Assembly: GCF_000240165.1 (NCBI RefSeq)
Contig: NC_017586.1
Location: forward strand, 6,213,228-6,277,227
DNA from: Streptantibioticus cattleyicolor NRRL 8057 = DSM 46488
GTDB taxonomy: Bacteria; Actinomycetota; Actinomycetes; Streptomycetales; Streptomycetaceae
Length of the DNA stretch: 64,000 nt
Direction of reading: 5' to 3'
Shown: positions 9,251 to 18,466 of the stretch, in pieces
How positions within the stretch are numbered: position 1 is the first letter of the stretch
Layout of the letters: each line of letters opens with the position of its first letter
Made by a program: the position numbers and the translations under genes
The notes under the pieces: generated by a model
Told to the model about the DNA's origin: nothing
The model's input: the letters and a program-made list of their open reading frames with translations, nothing else
Databases searched by the model: none

Positions 9251-10252
9251 TCAGACGTTGTACAGATGTGTCTTGTAGCGGGCGAGGCCGGCCGGGTCAC
9301 GGAAGAAGGCAACCGTGCCGGCGAGTCCGTCCTCCAGCGAGTGCCGGGGCGCCCAGCCGGTGACGGCACGCAACCGCGAGGCGTCGCACACCAGCCGCAT
9401 CACCTCCGACCCGGCCGGCCGGACCCGCCGCGGATCCCGCCGCACCTCCACGTCGGCGTCCATCACCTTCCCCACCACGGCCACCAGGTCGGCCACCGAG
9501 ATCTCCCGCCCGGTACCGGCGTTGAACACCCCACCGACCACCGCGTCCGCCGCCGCGGTACCCACCGCCAGGAACGCCGCCGCGGTGTCCGCGACATAGG
9601 TGAAGTCACGCGTCGGCCGCAGATCCCCCAGCGTGATCACCCGCCGGCCCGCCGCCAACTGACCGATCACCGAAGGGATCACCGCCCGCATCGACTGCCG
9701 CGGCCCGAACGTGTTGAACGGCCGCAACGTCACCACCGGCGTGCCGAAACTGGCGTGATAGCTCTCCGCGAGCCGGTCCGCCCCCGCCTTCGACGCCGCG
9801 TACGGCGACTGCGCGTGCACCGGATGCTCCTCGTCGATCGGCACGGTACGCGCGGTGCCGTACGTCTCGCTGGTCGAGGTGTGCACCAGCCGCGGCGTAC
9901 CGTGCCGCCGCACCGCCTCCAGCACGTTGAGCGTCCCCACCACGTTGGTCTCCACGTACGAACGCGGTGCCTGGTACGAGTACGGAATCGCGATCAGCGC
10001 CGCCAGGTGGTAGACCACCTCCGCGCCGGCCACCAGCCCGTCCACCGAACCGGGGTCCCGCACGTCACCGAGGACCACCTCGGTCGCCTCCAGCACCGAC
10101 GGCGGCAACGCGTCCAACCAGCCGTAGGACCCGAAGGAGTTGTACTGCACCATGGCCCGCACCCGATGGCCCGCGGCCACCAGCGCCTCCACCAGGTGCG
10201 ATCCGATGAAACCCTCCGCGCCGGTCACGGCGACGGTTCCCGCTGTACTCAT
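9251..10252 (-). CDS. Nucleotide-sugar 4,6-dehydratase/epimerase-like SDR
   Basis: A 333-residue extended SDR with [15 protein letters not shown] at the N-terminus, HTSTSETYG, catalytic YAASK, and [11 protein letters not shown]. The HTSTSETYG segment is typical of the GDP-mannose 4,6-dehydratase and UDP-sugar 4,6-dehydratase (LegB-like) groups. It probably modifies the nucleotide sugar made by the adjacent nucleotidyltransferase. It follows the membrane-protein gene by 77 bp and leads a tight gene train of sugar-nucleotide enzymes. Confidence 0.9.
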   Translation of the reverse strand: MSTAGTVAVTGAEGFIGSHLVEALVAAGHRVRAMVQYNSFGSYGWLDALPPSVLEATEVVLGDVRDPGSVDGLVAGAEVVYHLAALIAIPYSYQAPRSYVETNVVGTLNVLEAVRRHGTPRLVHTSTSETYGTARTVPIDEEHPVHAQSPYAASKAGADRLAESYHASFGTPVVTLRPFNTFGPRQSMRAVIPSVIGQLAAGRRVITLGDLRPTRDFTYVADTAAAFLAVGTAAADAVVGGVFNAGTGREISVADLVAVVGKVMDADVEVRRDPRRVRPAGSEVMRLVCDASRLRAVTGWAPRHSLEDGLAGTVAFFRDPAGLARYKTHLYNV

Positions 10253-10329
10253 GACGGCCTCCAGCGACGATCAGACTGCCTTGATTGCCTCGACTCGCCC
10301 CGGCGCCTCGCGCCCGGGCGGCGTACCCC

Positions 10330-11724
10330 TCAGCGGTGCGCGGTGACCCGGCCCAGCCGGACATGGGCCACCACGGCCAGGACGACGGCGGTACCGCCGC
10401 AGACCACGGCACGCACCACGTCCGGCCCCGACGCCCGCCCGGCCCACGGGACCGACTGCGCGCCCACCGCCGCCGCACACGCCAGCGCCGGGAGCCACGC
10501 GATGCCGAACGCCTGCAACAACAACGCGACCCACAACAACGCACCGAGCGCCGCCAACCCCGCCACCGGCCACACCCCGGCACCACCCCAGACGGCCGGC
10601 GCCGCCCCCGGCACCACCAGCACGGCGACATACCCCCCCAGACACCGCGCCAGCACCCCGCCCATCCGCCCCCGGAACTCCCCGGCGCTCCCCACCGCAC
10701 GCGACACCGCGAACGCCCCAGCGCGGTACCGGTGCAACAGCCACTCGGCCGGACCCATCGACAACGTCAGCACGATCCCCGTCCACCGCACCCGGTCACC
10801 CAGCACCAGCGACACCGTCAACACCCCGCCCGCCAGCCCGAACAACCCGAACGGCACCGACCGCGCCAACGCCGGCGCCGCCCCGGCCACCGCCTCGTCC
10901 CGCCACGCCCGCCGCAACCTGCGCACCGCCGCCGGCACCGCCAGCACCGGCGCCACCGGCAACACCACCAGCGGACCCCACCCCACCCCGGGAACCACCG
11001 CGAGCACCGCACCACCGGCCACCGCGGGCGCCAGCACCACCAGCAGATCCCGCTCCGCGTCCAGCACCAGCAACACCACCGCCGCCGCCAGGTACACCGA
11101 CTCACCCACCGCGAGCCACCCGGCCGCCGCCCCACCGGCCACCGCCAGCGCCCCACCACACCCCAGCACCGCACCCGCCGCGGCACCCCGCAGCAGGCAA
11201 CGCGCCGCACCCCGCCGCCCCGCGACCGCCAGCCACAGATACGCCCGGTGCGCCAGCCCCTGGTACCACCCCCACCCGATCAACGCCGTCACCACCAGCG
11301 CCGCCGCCCCGCGCCCGGACCCGCCCGCCACCGGACCGGCCAGCGCCAACGCCACCCCCGGCAACGCGAAGACCACCCCCCGCAGAAGACACCGCCGCAC
11401 ATCGGCCCGCCACGGGTTGGGCACCTCCGGCGGCGCGGGCGGACGGCGCTCCGTCCGCGCGTACAACTCCTCGGCCACCGCGAACAGATCACCACGACCC
11501 AGCCGCCGCGCCACCACCTCGTCCGACAACCCGTCGGACTCCAGCACCGCCGCCACCTCCCACGGATGCACGGCGGTGGCCAGCGTCTCCGCCAGCCGCT
11601 CGGCCAGCTCGTCCAACGGATCCGGCACGGCCCACGACGGACGGCGCCGTGGCCGCCGCAGCCCGGGCAGCGCGTCCCCGTCGTCCCCCGCGCCACCGGG
11701 CAGCAACCGCAACGGCGCGCTCAC
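10330..11724 (-). CDS. Polytopic membrane protein of the Pel-like locus (possible PelG counterpart)
   Basis: The 464-residue product has a cytosolic N-terminal segment of about 120 residues (SAPLRLLPGG...DPLDELAERLAETLATAV) followed by roughly ten or more hydrophobic helices. A distinctive loop near residue 300 reads SMGPAEWLLHRYRAGAF. The GTG at 11724 overlaps the stop of the pelF-like gene by 4 bp, so the pair is coupled. Pel systems combine the cytosolic transferase PelF with the 12-helix membrane protein PelG. Position, size and topology agree with a PelG-like partner, but I could not establish homology by eye. Confidence 0.75.
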   Translation of the reverse strand: MSAPLRLLPGGAGDDGDALPGLRRPRRRPSWAVPDPLDELAERLAETLATAVHPWEVAAVLESDGLSDEVVARRLGRGDLFAVAEELYARTERRPPAPPEVPNPWRADVRRCLLRGVVFALPGVALALAGPVAGGSGRGAAALVVTALIGWGWYQGLAHRAYLWLAVAGRRGAARCLLRGAAAGAVLGCGGALAVAGGAAAGWLAVGESVYLAAAVVLLVLDAERDLLVVLAPAVAGGAVLAVVPGVGWGPLVVLPVAPVLAVPAAVRRLRRAWRDEAVAGAAPALARSVPFGLFGLAGGVLTVSLVLGDRVRWTGIVLTLSMGPAEWLLHRYRAGAFAVSRAVGSAGEFRGRMGGVLARCLGGYVAVLVVPGAAPAVWGGAGVWPVAGLAALGALLWVALLLQAFGIAWLPALACAAAVGAQSVPWAGRASGPDVVRAVVCGGTAVVLAVVAHVRLGRVTAHR

Positions 11725-13403
11725 CGGCCGCCCTCCGCCGCCACCACCGGCCGGCCGACCACGCCATCCGCCGCCCCCGGCCGCACCCCCGCCGCCAGAT
11801 CCCGGTAGATCACCCGGAACGTCTCCACCGTGCGGGCCAGCGTGAACCGCTCGATCACCCGCGACCGCGCCTCCTGCCCCATCCGGGCCCGCCGCGGCGG
11901 ATCCGCCAGCAACTCCAGGGCCGCCCGGGCCATCGGCTCCGGCTCCCGCGGCGGCACCACCAGACCCGCGTCCCCCACCGCCTCCCGCACCCCGCCCACA
12001 TCGGTGGAGACCGTCGCCCGACCGCACGACATCGCCTCGATCAGGGTGAACGGAAACCCCTCACTGATACTGGAGAGCATCACCACGTTCCCCGCCGCGT
12101 AGGCGTCCCGGATGTCCTCCACCCGCCCCTCGAAGACCACCGCGTCCGCCACCCCCAGCTCCACGGCCAGCTCCTCGCACCGCCGCCGGTACCCCTCACC
12201 CCCGCGCGGCGTACCCCCGAACAACCGCAGCCGCGCCCCGGGCACCTCCGCCCGCACCAGCGCGAACGCCCGCACCAGCGTCTCCAGGTCCTTGATCGGG
12301 TCCACCCGGCCGGCCCAACTCAGCGTCGGCACCTCAGGCTCCGGCCCCACCTGCGGAAACGCCTGCGGATCCACCCCGTTGTACACGGTGCGGATCCGCT
12401 CCGCCGGCGTACCCCCGCGCTCCTCCCACCGCCTGTTGTAACGGTTCCCCGGCGTCACCAGCGCCGCCCGGCGGTAACTCTCCTGCGCCAGTAACCGGAA
12501 GAAACCCAGCAGCAACGCCTTCACCGGCCACGCGTACGGCCCCGTGCGATACCCCAGATAACGCTCCCGCAGATAGATCCCGTGCTCGGTCAGCAGGAAC
12601 GGCGTACCGTGCCGATGATGCGCCACCAGCCCCGGCAACGCCGCCAGCCCGCCGCTGACCGCGTGGGCCACCCCCGACTCCGGCACCGGCGCCGCCAGCG
12701 GACGCAGCGCGTGCTCCAGCAACTCGGTCGCCGTCAGCGCGTCGTGCAACGTCGGCCGGGCCCGCGCCACCTCCAGCCCCGGCCGCCGCCACACCTTCAC
12801 CAGCGTCCGCAGCGCCCCCTCCGACCGCAACCCCGCACTGAGCGTGCCCCCCGCCGCCTCGTCGGCGAACCGGTACAACTCCCGCGCGAAATACCGCTCA
12901 CACGCCGGATCCAGCAACGACAGCACGAACCGCTCGAACGCCGCGAGAAACACCCTGCGCCGCCTGCCCCGCGGCGCCCGCCCGGCCGGCGCCGGCCCCC
13001 ACAACGGCACCGCCACCACCGACGACACCTGCGGCGGCACCTCCCACACCACCGGCTCCCGCCCGGTCCCGGTGACCGCCACCACCCGGAAGTCCACGTC
13101 CGGCATCCCCCGCACGAGCTGGTCGCACCACACGCTCACGCCACCGTGACTGTGCGGGTAGGTGCCTTCGGTCAGCAGTGTCACCGTGGTGGTGTCGGGT
13201 ATGACGTCGTCGGCGGCTTGGACGGGTCTGTGGCGTGCGTCGGGTCTGTGGCGTGCGTCGGGTCTGCGGTGTGCGTCGGGTCTGTCCGGTTCGGTGGATC
13301 TGGCGTGCTCGGCGGGTCCGGCGGGTCTGGCGGGCTCGTCCGGCTTCTCCGGTGTGTTCGGCCTGCTCGGTCTGCCGGGTCTGTGTCCGGTGGTTGTGCG
13401 CAT
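11721..13403 (-). CDS. pelF: GT4 glycosyltransferase, PelF-like
   Basis: A 560-residue GT-B enzyme. After a Pro/Arg-rich linker of about 75 residues it has the PelF-type N-terminus (LLTEGTYPHSHGGVSVWCDQL), FLLTEHGIYLRERYL, and the C-terminal donor domain with SWAGRVDPIKD and the E-x7-E motif in SEGFPFTLIEAM. PelF of Gram-negative Pel systems uses UDP-sugar donors to build a GalNAc/GlcNAc-type polymer. The ATG at 13403 has a GGGGAC ribosome-binding site. The linker contains a degenerate repeat (PDARHR) caused by a short tandem DNA repeat near 13221-13275. The downstream membrane-protein start overlaps its stop. Confidence 0.88.
   Translation of the reverse strand: MRTTTGHRPGRPSRPNTPEKPDEPARPAGPAEHARSTEPDRPDAHRRPDARHRPDARHRPVQAADDVIPDTTTVTLLTEGTYPHSHGGVSVWCDQLVRGMPDVDFRVVAVTGTGREPVVWEVPPQVSSVVAVPLWGPAPAGRAPRGRRRRVFLAAFERFVLSLLDPACERYFARELYRFADEAAGGTLSAGLRSEGALRTLVKVWRRPGLEVARARPTLHDALTATELLEHALRPLAAPVPESGVAHAVSGGLAALPGLVAHHRHGTPFLLTEHGIYLRERYLGYRTGPYAWPVKALLLGFFRLLAQESYRRAALVTPGNRYNRRWEERGGTPAERIRTVYNGVDPQAFPQVGPEPEVPTLSWAGRVDPIKDLETLVRAFALVRAEVPGARLRLFGGTPRGGEGYRRRCEELAVELGVADAVVFEGRVEDIRDAYAAGNVVMLSSISEGFPFTLIEAMSCGRATVSTDVGGVREAVGDAGLVVPPREPEPMARAALELLADPPRRARMGQEARSRVIERFTLARTVETFRVIYRDLAAGVRPGAADGVVGRPVVAAEGGR
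13221..13275. repeat. Short tandem repeat inside the pelF-like linker
   Basis: A 17-18 base unit (core GGCGTGCGTCGGGTCTGT) is repeated about three times, with further degenerate copies to about 13420. It encodes the Pro/Arg/Asp-rich spacer of the PelF-like protein and may vary in length between strains. Confidence 0.6.
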
Positions 13404-13526
13404 GAAGGTTCGGTCCCCGTGAGTGGTTGGGCGCCCGGTCGACGTTGGAACGGTCCTGCGGCGGGCCCGGTGCGGACGCGATGCGTGGCGCGGCGCGCCC
13501 GCACCGGGCAACTGCCCGCGGCCTCG

Positions 13527-15815
13527 TTACCGGCGGGTCCTCGGCGCGGCGGCCGGACGTACGGCACGCACGTCACCCGGCCCGTACGGCACCGCGCGGC
13601 GCACACCGTCCGGCACCCGCGACCGCGGCGCGGGGGCCTGGACACGGACCGCCGACACGGTCTGCGGACGTACCAGGGCGGGCGCCGACGGAGCCGGCAG
13701 CTCCAGCGTGACGCTGCTCTGCAACAGCCCGGGCGTGGCCCATCCGGACAGGGCGCCCGCGTATCCGCCGCCGAACGCGGAGCTGCCGATCAGCTGATCC
13801 TGCCGCGTACCGTCCGGCATGGTCGCCGGCACCGCGACGCCGTCGGGCGCCTCGACGGTGACGGTGTCACCGACCAGGTAGGCGGTCACCGATCCGCCCG
13901 CCACCGCGGCCTGCCAGGCGGCGCGCCGCTGGAGCTCCGCGCCGATGTCGGAGAGGCGCAGGTCGACGAAGGGCGTGTCGTCGGCGAAGAGGGCGCGGTA
14001 CTGGCCCAGAACGGCGTCGAGCACCGGGTAGGCGATGCGGTCCTCGGCGAGGTTCGACTGGTGGATGAAGTGCGGGCTCGGGTTGTTCGACAACACGTGC
14101 CCCAGGTCGATCCGCGCCTCCAACGGCACGATGTACGACGCGTAGCCGGTGGTGGTGTCCAACGGCGCGGGCAGGCAACTGGAGGAGCCCGAGGACTCGC
14201 ACAGCCCGCTACCGCCGGCCGCCTTGCTGGTGTAGATCCAGTTGTACTCGTCCACCTCCTCGTTGACATGGCCCGCGTTGTAGAACACGTTCATCGGCGT
14301 GCGCGGCACCGTCAGCGCCGGACCGGCCTGCCGCTGCCGCGGTTCGCGCGAGGTGTCGCTGGCGATCCACTTCACCCCGGTGGCGGTGAGCGCCGGCGCC
14401 AGGTTCGGGTTGTCCTGCGGCTGCTGCGGCAGCAGCTTGAGCCCGGAGTGCTCGCCGGTGACCAGTTCGTCGTCCTGGAGCGGGATGCCGTGCGCCGCGG
14501 CCCACTGGCGGTTCTGGTCGATCTGCGAGGTGATCGTCGACTGCGGCACCCAGGTCACCGCACCGGAGGAGTCGGTGGTGCACTGCCACGGCACCACGGT
14601 GACGTTCTGCACACACCCCAGGAACTCGTGACTGTAGGTGTGGTTCACCCAGCGGTAGGCATCCTTGTCACCGACGAGCTGCTGAGCCAGCGGATCCGAA
14701 CCGCCGTTGTCCTGCGCGTAGTCGTCGCTGCCGCCGCCGTTGAACACGAAGTCGAAGGTCAGGCCGTTCGCCTGCGACCACTGCTTGGCATACTGCGCGT
14801 CGGCCGCCGTCATCCGGATCGAGTTGGCGTCCGCCCCGGTGCCGGGCGCGCAGTCCACATCACCCGGGGTGCACTTGAGCTGCGTGTTCCACCGGTCGTC
14901 GGCCAGCAGGACATCGTCCACGTTCACCGAGAAGTAGTTCCGTGCGGCCCCCAGATGCACACCCCGCGTCACCCACTCCACCATGCCCCGGGCCAGCAAC
15001 CGGAACTGCTCCTGATACTGGTTGTACGCGAACGTCACCACCAACTCGCTGCGCCCGTCGTGGTCGTACTCCCCGACCAGCGAACCACGCGCCGCCGGCG
15101 ACCCCGGCACCGCCATGTCCACCAACGGCGTGAACGTCGCCCCCGGCGCCTGCTGACCCAACGGCTGCGCCACGTACCCGTAACTCTCCGCAACCGTCGG
15201 CGAGTTGTCCTCGAACGGCACACTGCCCCGCAGATATCCGAACGCTCCCGCCAGGCCGGCCGTGGTGACCTGCGCGGTGTCTCCGTCGAGCGGACCGATG
15301 TAGCCGGAGTTCTGGGCGTAGTCCAGGCCCACTTGCGGCCGGGCGTAGGTGTAGGCGTCGATCTGCCGTATCTGGAACTGCTGCTCGTACGCGGCGAGCG
15401 CGCTCATCTCCGCCGACCCGGCCGCGAACGGATCGTCGTTCGGTGACACCACGGCCTGGAACTTCGCCCGTGGCTGTCCGTCCGTGATGTCACTGAGGAA
15501 AGCGGCGTCGATGGTGGGCCGGTTCGCGCTGGTCAGGTCGACCTTGGTGTAGGGCGTGCCCTCGCTGTCGAGTTCGGCGGTGATGGCCGCGGTGACCGGG
15601 CCGCCGTCGTCGAGGACGAGAACGCGGAGGTCGATGCGTGGGGTGGGGGAAGTGGTGGCGTTCGGGGTGGCTCTGAAGGTGGCTTTGGTAGTGGTTTTGG
15701 TCGTCGCTTTGGTGGTGGCGGCTGTGTCGGTGGCCGCCTGCGCCGCGGCCGGTGCGGTCAGTGTCAGCAGCGCGGCGGTGGCGGATATGGCGAGTGTTCG
15801 TCCGGTTCTGCCCAT
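13527..15815 (-). CDS. Secreted polysaccharide deacetylase, Agd3-like (CE18/NodB fold)
   Basis: A 762-residue exported protein with a signal peptide (about residues 1-28, ending AAAQAA) and a Thr/Lys/Ala-rich linker. A beta-rich domain starting TPRIDLRVLVLDDGG follows, then a NodB-like deacetylase domain. Key motifs are FSVNVDDVLLADD near residue 295 (metal/catalytic Asp pair) and VNHTYSHEFLGC near residue 390 (His-x3-His). This arrangement resembles the fungal N-acetylgalactosamine deacetylase Agd3. With PelF-like and spherulin-4-like proteins nearby, it probably partly de-N-acetylates an exported GalNAc-containing polymer. No C-terminal anchor is seen. Confidence 0.8.
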   Translation of the reverse strand: MGRTGRTLAISATAALLTLTAPAAAQAATDTAATTKATTKTTTKATFRATPNATTSPTPRIDLRVLVLDDGGPVTAAITAELDSEGTPYTKVDLTSANRPTIDAAFLSDITDGQPRAKFQAVVSPNDDPFAAGSAEMSALAAYEQQFQIRQIDAYTYARPQVGLDYAQNSGYIGPLDGDTAQVTTAGLAGAFGYLRGSVPFEDNSPTVAESYGYVAQPLGQQAPGATFTPLVDMAVPGSPAARGSLVGEYDHDGRSELVVTFAYNQYQEQFRLLARGMVEWVTRGVHLGAARNYFSVNVDDVLLADDRWNTQLKCTPGDVDCAPGTGADANSIRMTAADAQYAKQWSQANGLTFDFVFNGGGSDDYAQDNGGSDPLAQQLVGDKDAYRWVNHTYSHEFLGCVQNVTVVPWQCTTDSSGAVTWVPQSTITSQIDQNRQWAAAHGIPLQDDELVTGEHSGLKLLPQQPQDNPNLAPALTATGVKWIASDTSREPRQRQAGPALTVPRTPMNVFYNAGHVNEEVDEYNWIYTSKAAGGSGLCESSGSSSCLPAPLDTTTGYASYIVPLEARIDLGHVLSNNPSPHFIHQSNLAEDRIAYPVLDAVLGQYRALFADDTPFVDLRLSDIGAELQRRAAWQAAVAGGSVTAYLVGDTVTVEAPDGVAVPATMPDGTRQDQLIGSSAFGGGYAGALSGWATPGLLQSSVTLELPAPSAPALVRPQTVSAVRVQAPAPRSRVPDGVRRAVPYGPGDVRAVRPAAAPRTRR

Positions 15816-16245
15816 GGGCGTGGCCCCCCTCGGCGCGGCAGAGTGCTGCCGCCCCCTCTTGTGCGGTGTGGTGTGTTGCTGTGTGTCCGTTGTGCGGGCT
15901 GCGTCGGTTGTGTGCGTGCGGTGGGTGGGGTGGTGGCGGGCGCGTACGTCGGCGGACGGACGCGTTGGGCGGTGGGACGTCGGCGTGGCGGGGCGGTTGG
16001 CTTGTGCGCGGGTTGGTTCCCTGCCGGAGGGCGTGATGGCCGTGCCTCAGCTCGGTGGGCCGTTTACAGGCCAGGCTTCCGCGGCTGGGACGTCCCCTCG
16101 TCCCGACCGGTACAGCGTGGCGCGCTGCGGATCATTCCGCGTTCGCAGGGGACATTCTGGAGGGCGCCGGGGAAGTTTCCGTAACTGATTGCCGAAAACT
16201 GGCGTGAAGTATTCATTACTGGTCGGTCATCGGGTTTTCCCTATA

Positions 16246-16341
16246 GGCCACCGCTGCGGTCTTCGCCGTCTCCATGACCTGCTCACCTGCGAAGACGGTC
16301 CACGGGGAATGCGCTTTCCTTTCCCCGGGCTATGCGGTGCC
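16246..16341 (-). promoter_or_regulatory. Candidate structured leader RNA (three-way junction) upstream of the Agd3-like gene
   Basis: Three sets of complementary segments nest cleanly: an outer stem CACCGC/GCGGTG (16249-16254 with 16334-16339), hairpin A GTCTTCGC/GCGAAGAC (16259-16266 with 16289-16296) and hairpin B CGGGGAA/TTCCCCG (16303-16309 with 16321-16327). Together they form a possible three-way junction about 430 bases upstream of the polysaccharide operon. I do not recognise a known riboswitch consensus. The strand is assigned from the downstream operon; the structure could also form on the other strand. Confidence 0.35.
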
Positions 16342-16531
16342 AATCGGCCATATGTCAATCTCTCAGGGCGGTGTCACAGCCCGTCCACAGCATTTTGAGA
16401 GAGATGGCTGAGGATTGAAATGAGAACGCGCGGCACGGTGGTGTGCGGGTGTGTTTGTGAATGTGCCAGTGGCAACGGTGCGTTCGGTGCGGCCGGTGTT
16501 GTGTGTTGGTGGGCCGTCCGGAAATGAGGAG

Positions 16532-16555
16532 GCCCCACCCGGCGGCGCTTGGGGC
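16532..16555 (-). terminator. Terminator-like hairpin downstream of the AfsA-like gene
   Basis: The inverted repeat GCCCCA (16532-16537) / TGGGGC (16550-16555) with a 12-base loop lies about 60 bases beyond the AfsA-like stop. No U-tract follows, as is common in high-GC actinobacteria. Confidence 0.4.
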
Positions 16556-16617
16556 TCACCGTGGGTGGGGGTCGGTGGGCCGTTGGGGCCGGGTGGGGCT
16601 GTGTTGGTGTTGTGGGG

Positions 16618-17577
16618 TTAGGGGTGGGTGGTGGTGATGGTGGTGGTTGTGGTGGTGGTGTGGTTTTGGGTGGTGTGGGTGGTGGTGGTGTGGGTGTGGG
16701 GTTGGGTGGGGTGGGGTTGGGTGGTGGTGTGGATGTGGGTGGGGGTGTGGTGTTCGGTGTAGTGGTGGAAGGTTGTGGTGAGGTGGGTGATGGTTTGGGG
16801 GGTGGGGTGGTGTTGGTGGTGGGTGGCTTGGCGGGCGGCTTCGAGGAGGAGCATGCCGGGGGTGTGGTCGGTGGGGTGGTCGTAGAGGGTGGGGTGGGTG
16901 GTGTCGGTGCGTAGGAGGTAGGTGTGGGGGTGGGGGGTGGTGGTGAGGACGATGTCGTGGGGGTTGGTGCGGTTGAGGTGGGTGGGGTTGAGGGTGGTGG
17001 GGGGTGGGGTGGGGGTGTGGGTGGTGGGGTGGTGGGGTTGGCGGATGCGGTGGTAGATGGTGGGGGAGTGGTTGGTGTATTGGGTGGTGGCGGTGGCGAG
17101 GGGTTGGTGGTCTTTGGTGATGGTGTAGGTGAGGTGGATGGTGTGGGGGGTGTTGCGGTGGTGGGTGATGTGGGTGGTGGTGGTGTGGATTTCGATGTGG
17201 GGTGGGGTGGGGGTGGTTTTGAGGTGGTGGGGGTGGTGGATGGTGAGGGTGAGGGTTTTCCAGATTTGTTTGTGGTCGAGGGGGGCGTTGTAGGTGGTGT
17301 GGGTGAGCAGGGGGATGGTCTGGCGGATGGTTTCGATGAGGAGGAGGGGGTCGTGGTGGTGGTTGACGGGGTGGTAGAAGGGGTGGTTGCGGGGCCATTG
17401 GGCGGTGATGGTGTGGTGGTCGGGGGTGGTCTGGCGGTAGCTGGTGAGGAGGACTTCGGCGTGGGCGGCGCGGTGGACGAGTTGGCGGGGGACGGTGGTG
17501 GTGAGGGGGGTGGGTGGTGGGGTGGTGTGGTGGGTGGGGTGTGGGTGGTGCGGGGTGGGGTGATGGCGGTGGTCATG
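16618..17577 (-). CDS. AfsA/ScbA-family gamma-butyrolactone synthase (apparent frameshift; extreme T/H/P composition)
   Basis: The downstream reading frame encodes both hotdog repeats of the AfsA family: TTVPRQLVHRAAHAEVLLT, HDPLLLIETIRQ and, in the second half, GMLLLEAARQA, which carry the Glu and Arg positions known to be important in ScbA. AfsA enzymes condense a beta-ketoacyl-ACP with dihydroxyacetone phosphate to make GBL signals. The only good start is ATG 17577 behind AAGGGGG, in a frame that must gain one base to reach the AfsA frame. A six-G run (plus strand 17505-17510) lies at the likely site. Corrected length would be about 320 residues, as expected. It may be a sequencing error or a real mutation. 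The coding strand almost lacks G, so the protein is swamped by Thr, His and Pro. Confidence 0.75.
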   Translation of the reverse strand, partial: HDHRHHPTPHHPHPTHHTTPPPTPLTTTVPRQLVHRAAHAEVLLTSYRQTTPDHHTITAQWPRNHPFYHPVNHHHDPLLLIETIRQTIPLLTHTTYNAPLDHKQIWKTLTLTIHHPHHLKTTPTPPHIEIHTTTTHITHHRNTPHTIHLTYTITKDHQPLATATTQYTNHSPTIYHRIRQPHHPTTHTPTPPPTTLNPTHLNRTNPHDIVLTTTPHPHTYLLRTDTTHPTLYDHPTDHTPGMLLLEAARQATHHQHHPTPQTITHLTTTFHHYTEHHTPTHIHTTTQPHPTQPHTHTTTTHTTQNHTTTTTTTITTTHP

Positions 17578-18452
17578 TGTGGTGTCCCCCTTGGTGGTTG
17601 GTGCGGTGGGTGGTGGGTGGGCTGGTGCTGGGTTGGTGCCGGATGGGTGGGTGGTGGGTGGGTGGTTGGTGTGGTTGGTGGGCCGGGGCCGGGGCCGGGG
17701 TGGTGGCGGGGTCCGGGGTGGTGGCCGGGTGTGACGGGTGTGCGGGTTGTCGGGGTGGGTGGCCGGGTGGCCGGGTGTGCGGGCTGTTGGGGTGGGTGAC
17801 GGGTTGTCGGGTGGGTGGGTGCCGGCTGGTGTGAGGGGCGGTGCCTGGGGTGTGACGGTTCGTCGGGTGTGGTTGTGACGGTTCGTCGGGTGTGGCGGTT
17901 TCCCGGGTGTGGGGTGGGGGTTGCGGGGTGGTGGCCGGCCGGGGTGGGGGTGTGGTGGCCGGCCGGGGTGGGGGTGTGGTGGTTGTGCGGGTTTCTTCGG
18001 GTGTGGCGGGGCCTGGGGTGGGTGGGCTGCCGGCCTGGCGGGTGGGTGGTGGTTGTGGGTGGGTGGTGTCTCCTGTCCTGGGGTGGGGTGGGTTGTCCGG
18101 TGGGGTGGTGCCGGGTGGTGGGTGGGCCGGTGGTGGTGCGGCCGGGTTGGCCGGTGTGGGGTCTGTGTGGTGCGGGCCCGGGTCGGGCCGGTGGTGCGGG
18201 CGGGGTAGGCCGGTGGTGGTGGTTGGGGTTGGGCTGGTGGTGGGTGGGTCGTGTGGGTGCGGGCCTGGTGGGCCGGTGTGGGTGGTGCGGGCCTGGTGGG
18301 CCTGGTGGTTCGGTGCGGGGTGGTGCGGGACCGGGTGGGTGTGGGTGGGGTTGTCCGGTGTGGGTGTGTGGGTGGGTGGTTGGGGTGGTGTGTGTCGGTG
18401 GCACATGCCGGGGGTGGTGGCATGGGTGTGCGGTGGTGTGCGTGCTGGTTGT

Positions 18453-18466
18453 CCGGTTTGTTTTGG
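18453..18466. promoter_or_regulatory. ARE-like half-site upstream of the receptor gene
   Basis: The sequence CCGGTTTGTTTTGG closely matches one arm of known GBL-receptor operators (GGTTTGTTTT). The left arm eight bases away is not conserved. It lies about 150 bp upstream of the receptor gene, between it and the AfsA-like gene. Confidence 0.4.

Larger units (their letters stand above)
15816..16617. other. Intergenic region with long structured leader candidate
   Basis: No convincing gene. GC content drops between about 16180 and 16430. The stretch contains the foldable segment described at 16246-16341, a further hairpin around CTCTCA...TGAGAG (16360-16404), and a terminator-like stem close to the AfsA-like gene. 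Promoters for the minus-strand polysaccharide operon are expected here. Confidence 0.6.

Noticed and set aside
16207-16240. A further ARE-like sequence (ATTACTGGTCGG...GGGTTTTCC)
   Set aside because: The arms do not match the ACC-N8-GGTTTG spacing, so it is not counted with the other operator candidates.
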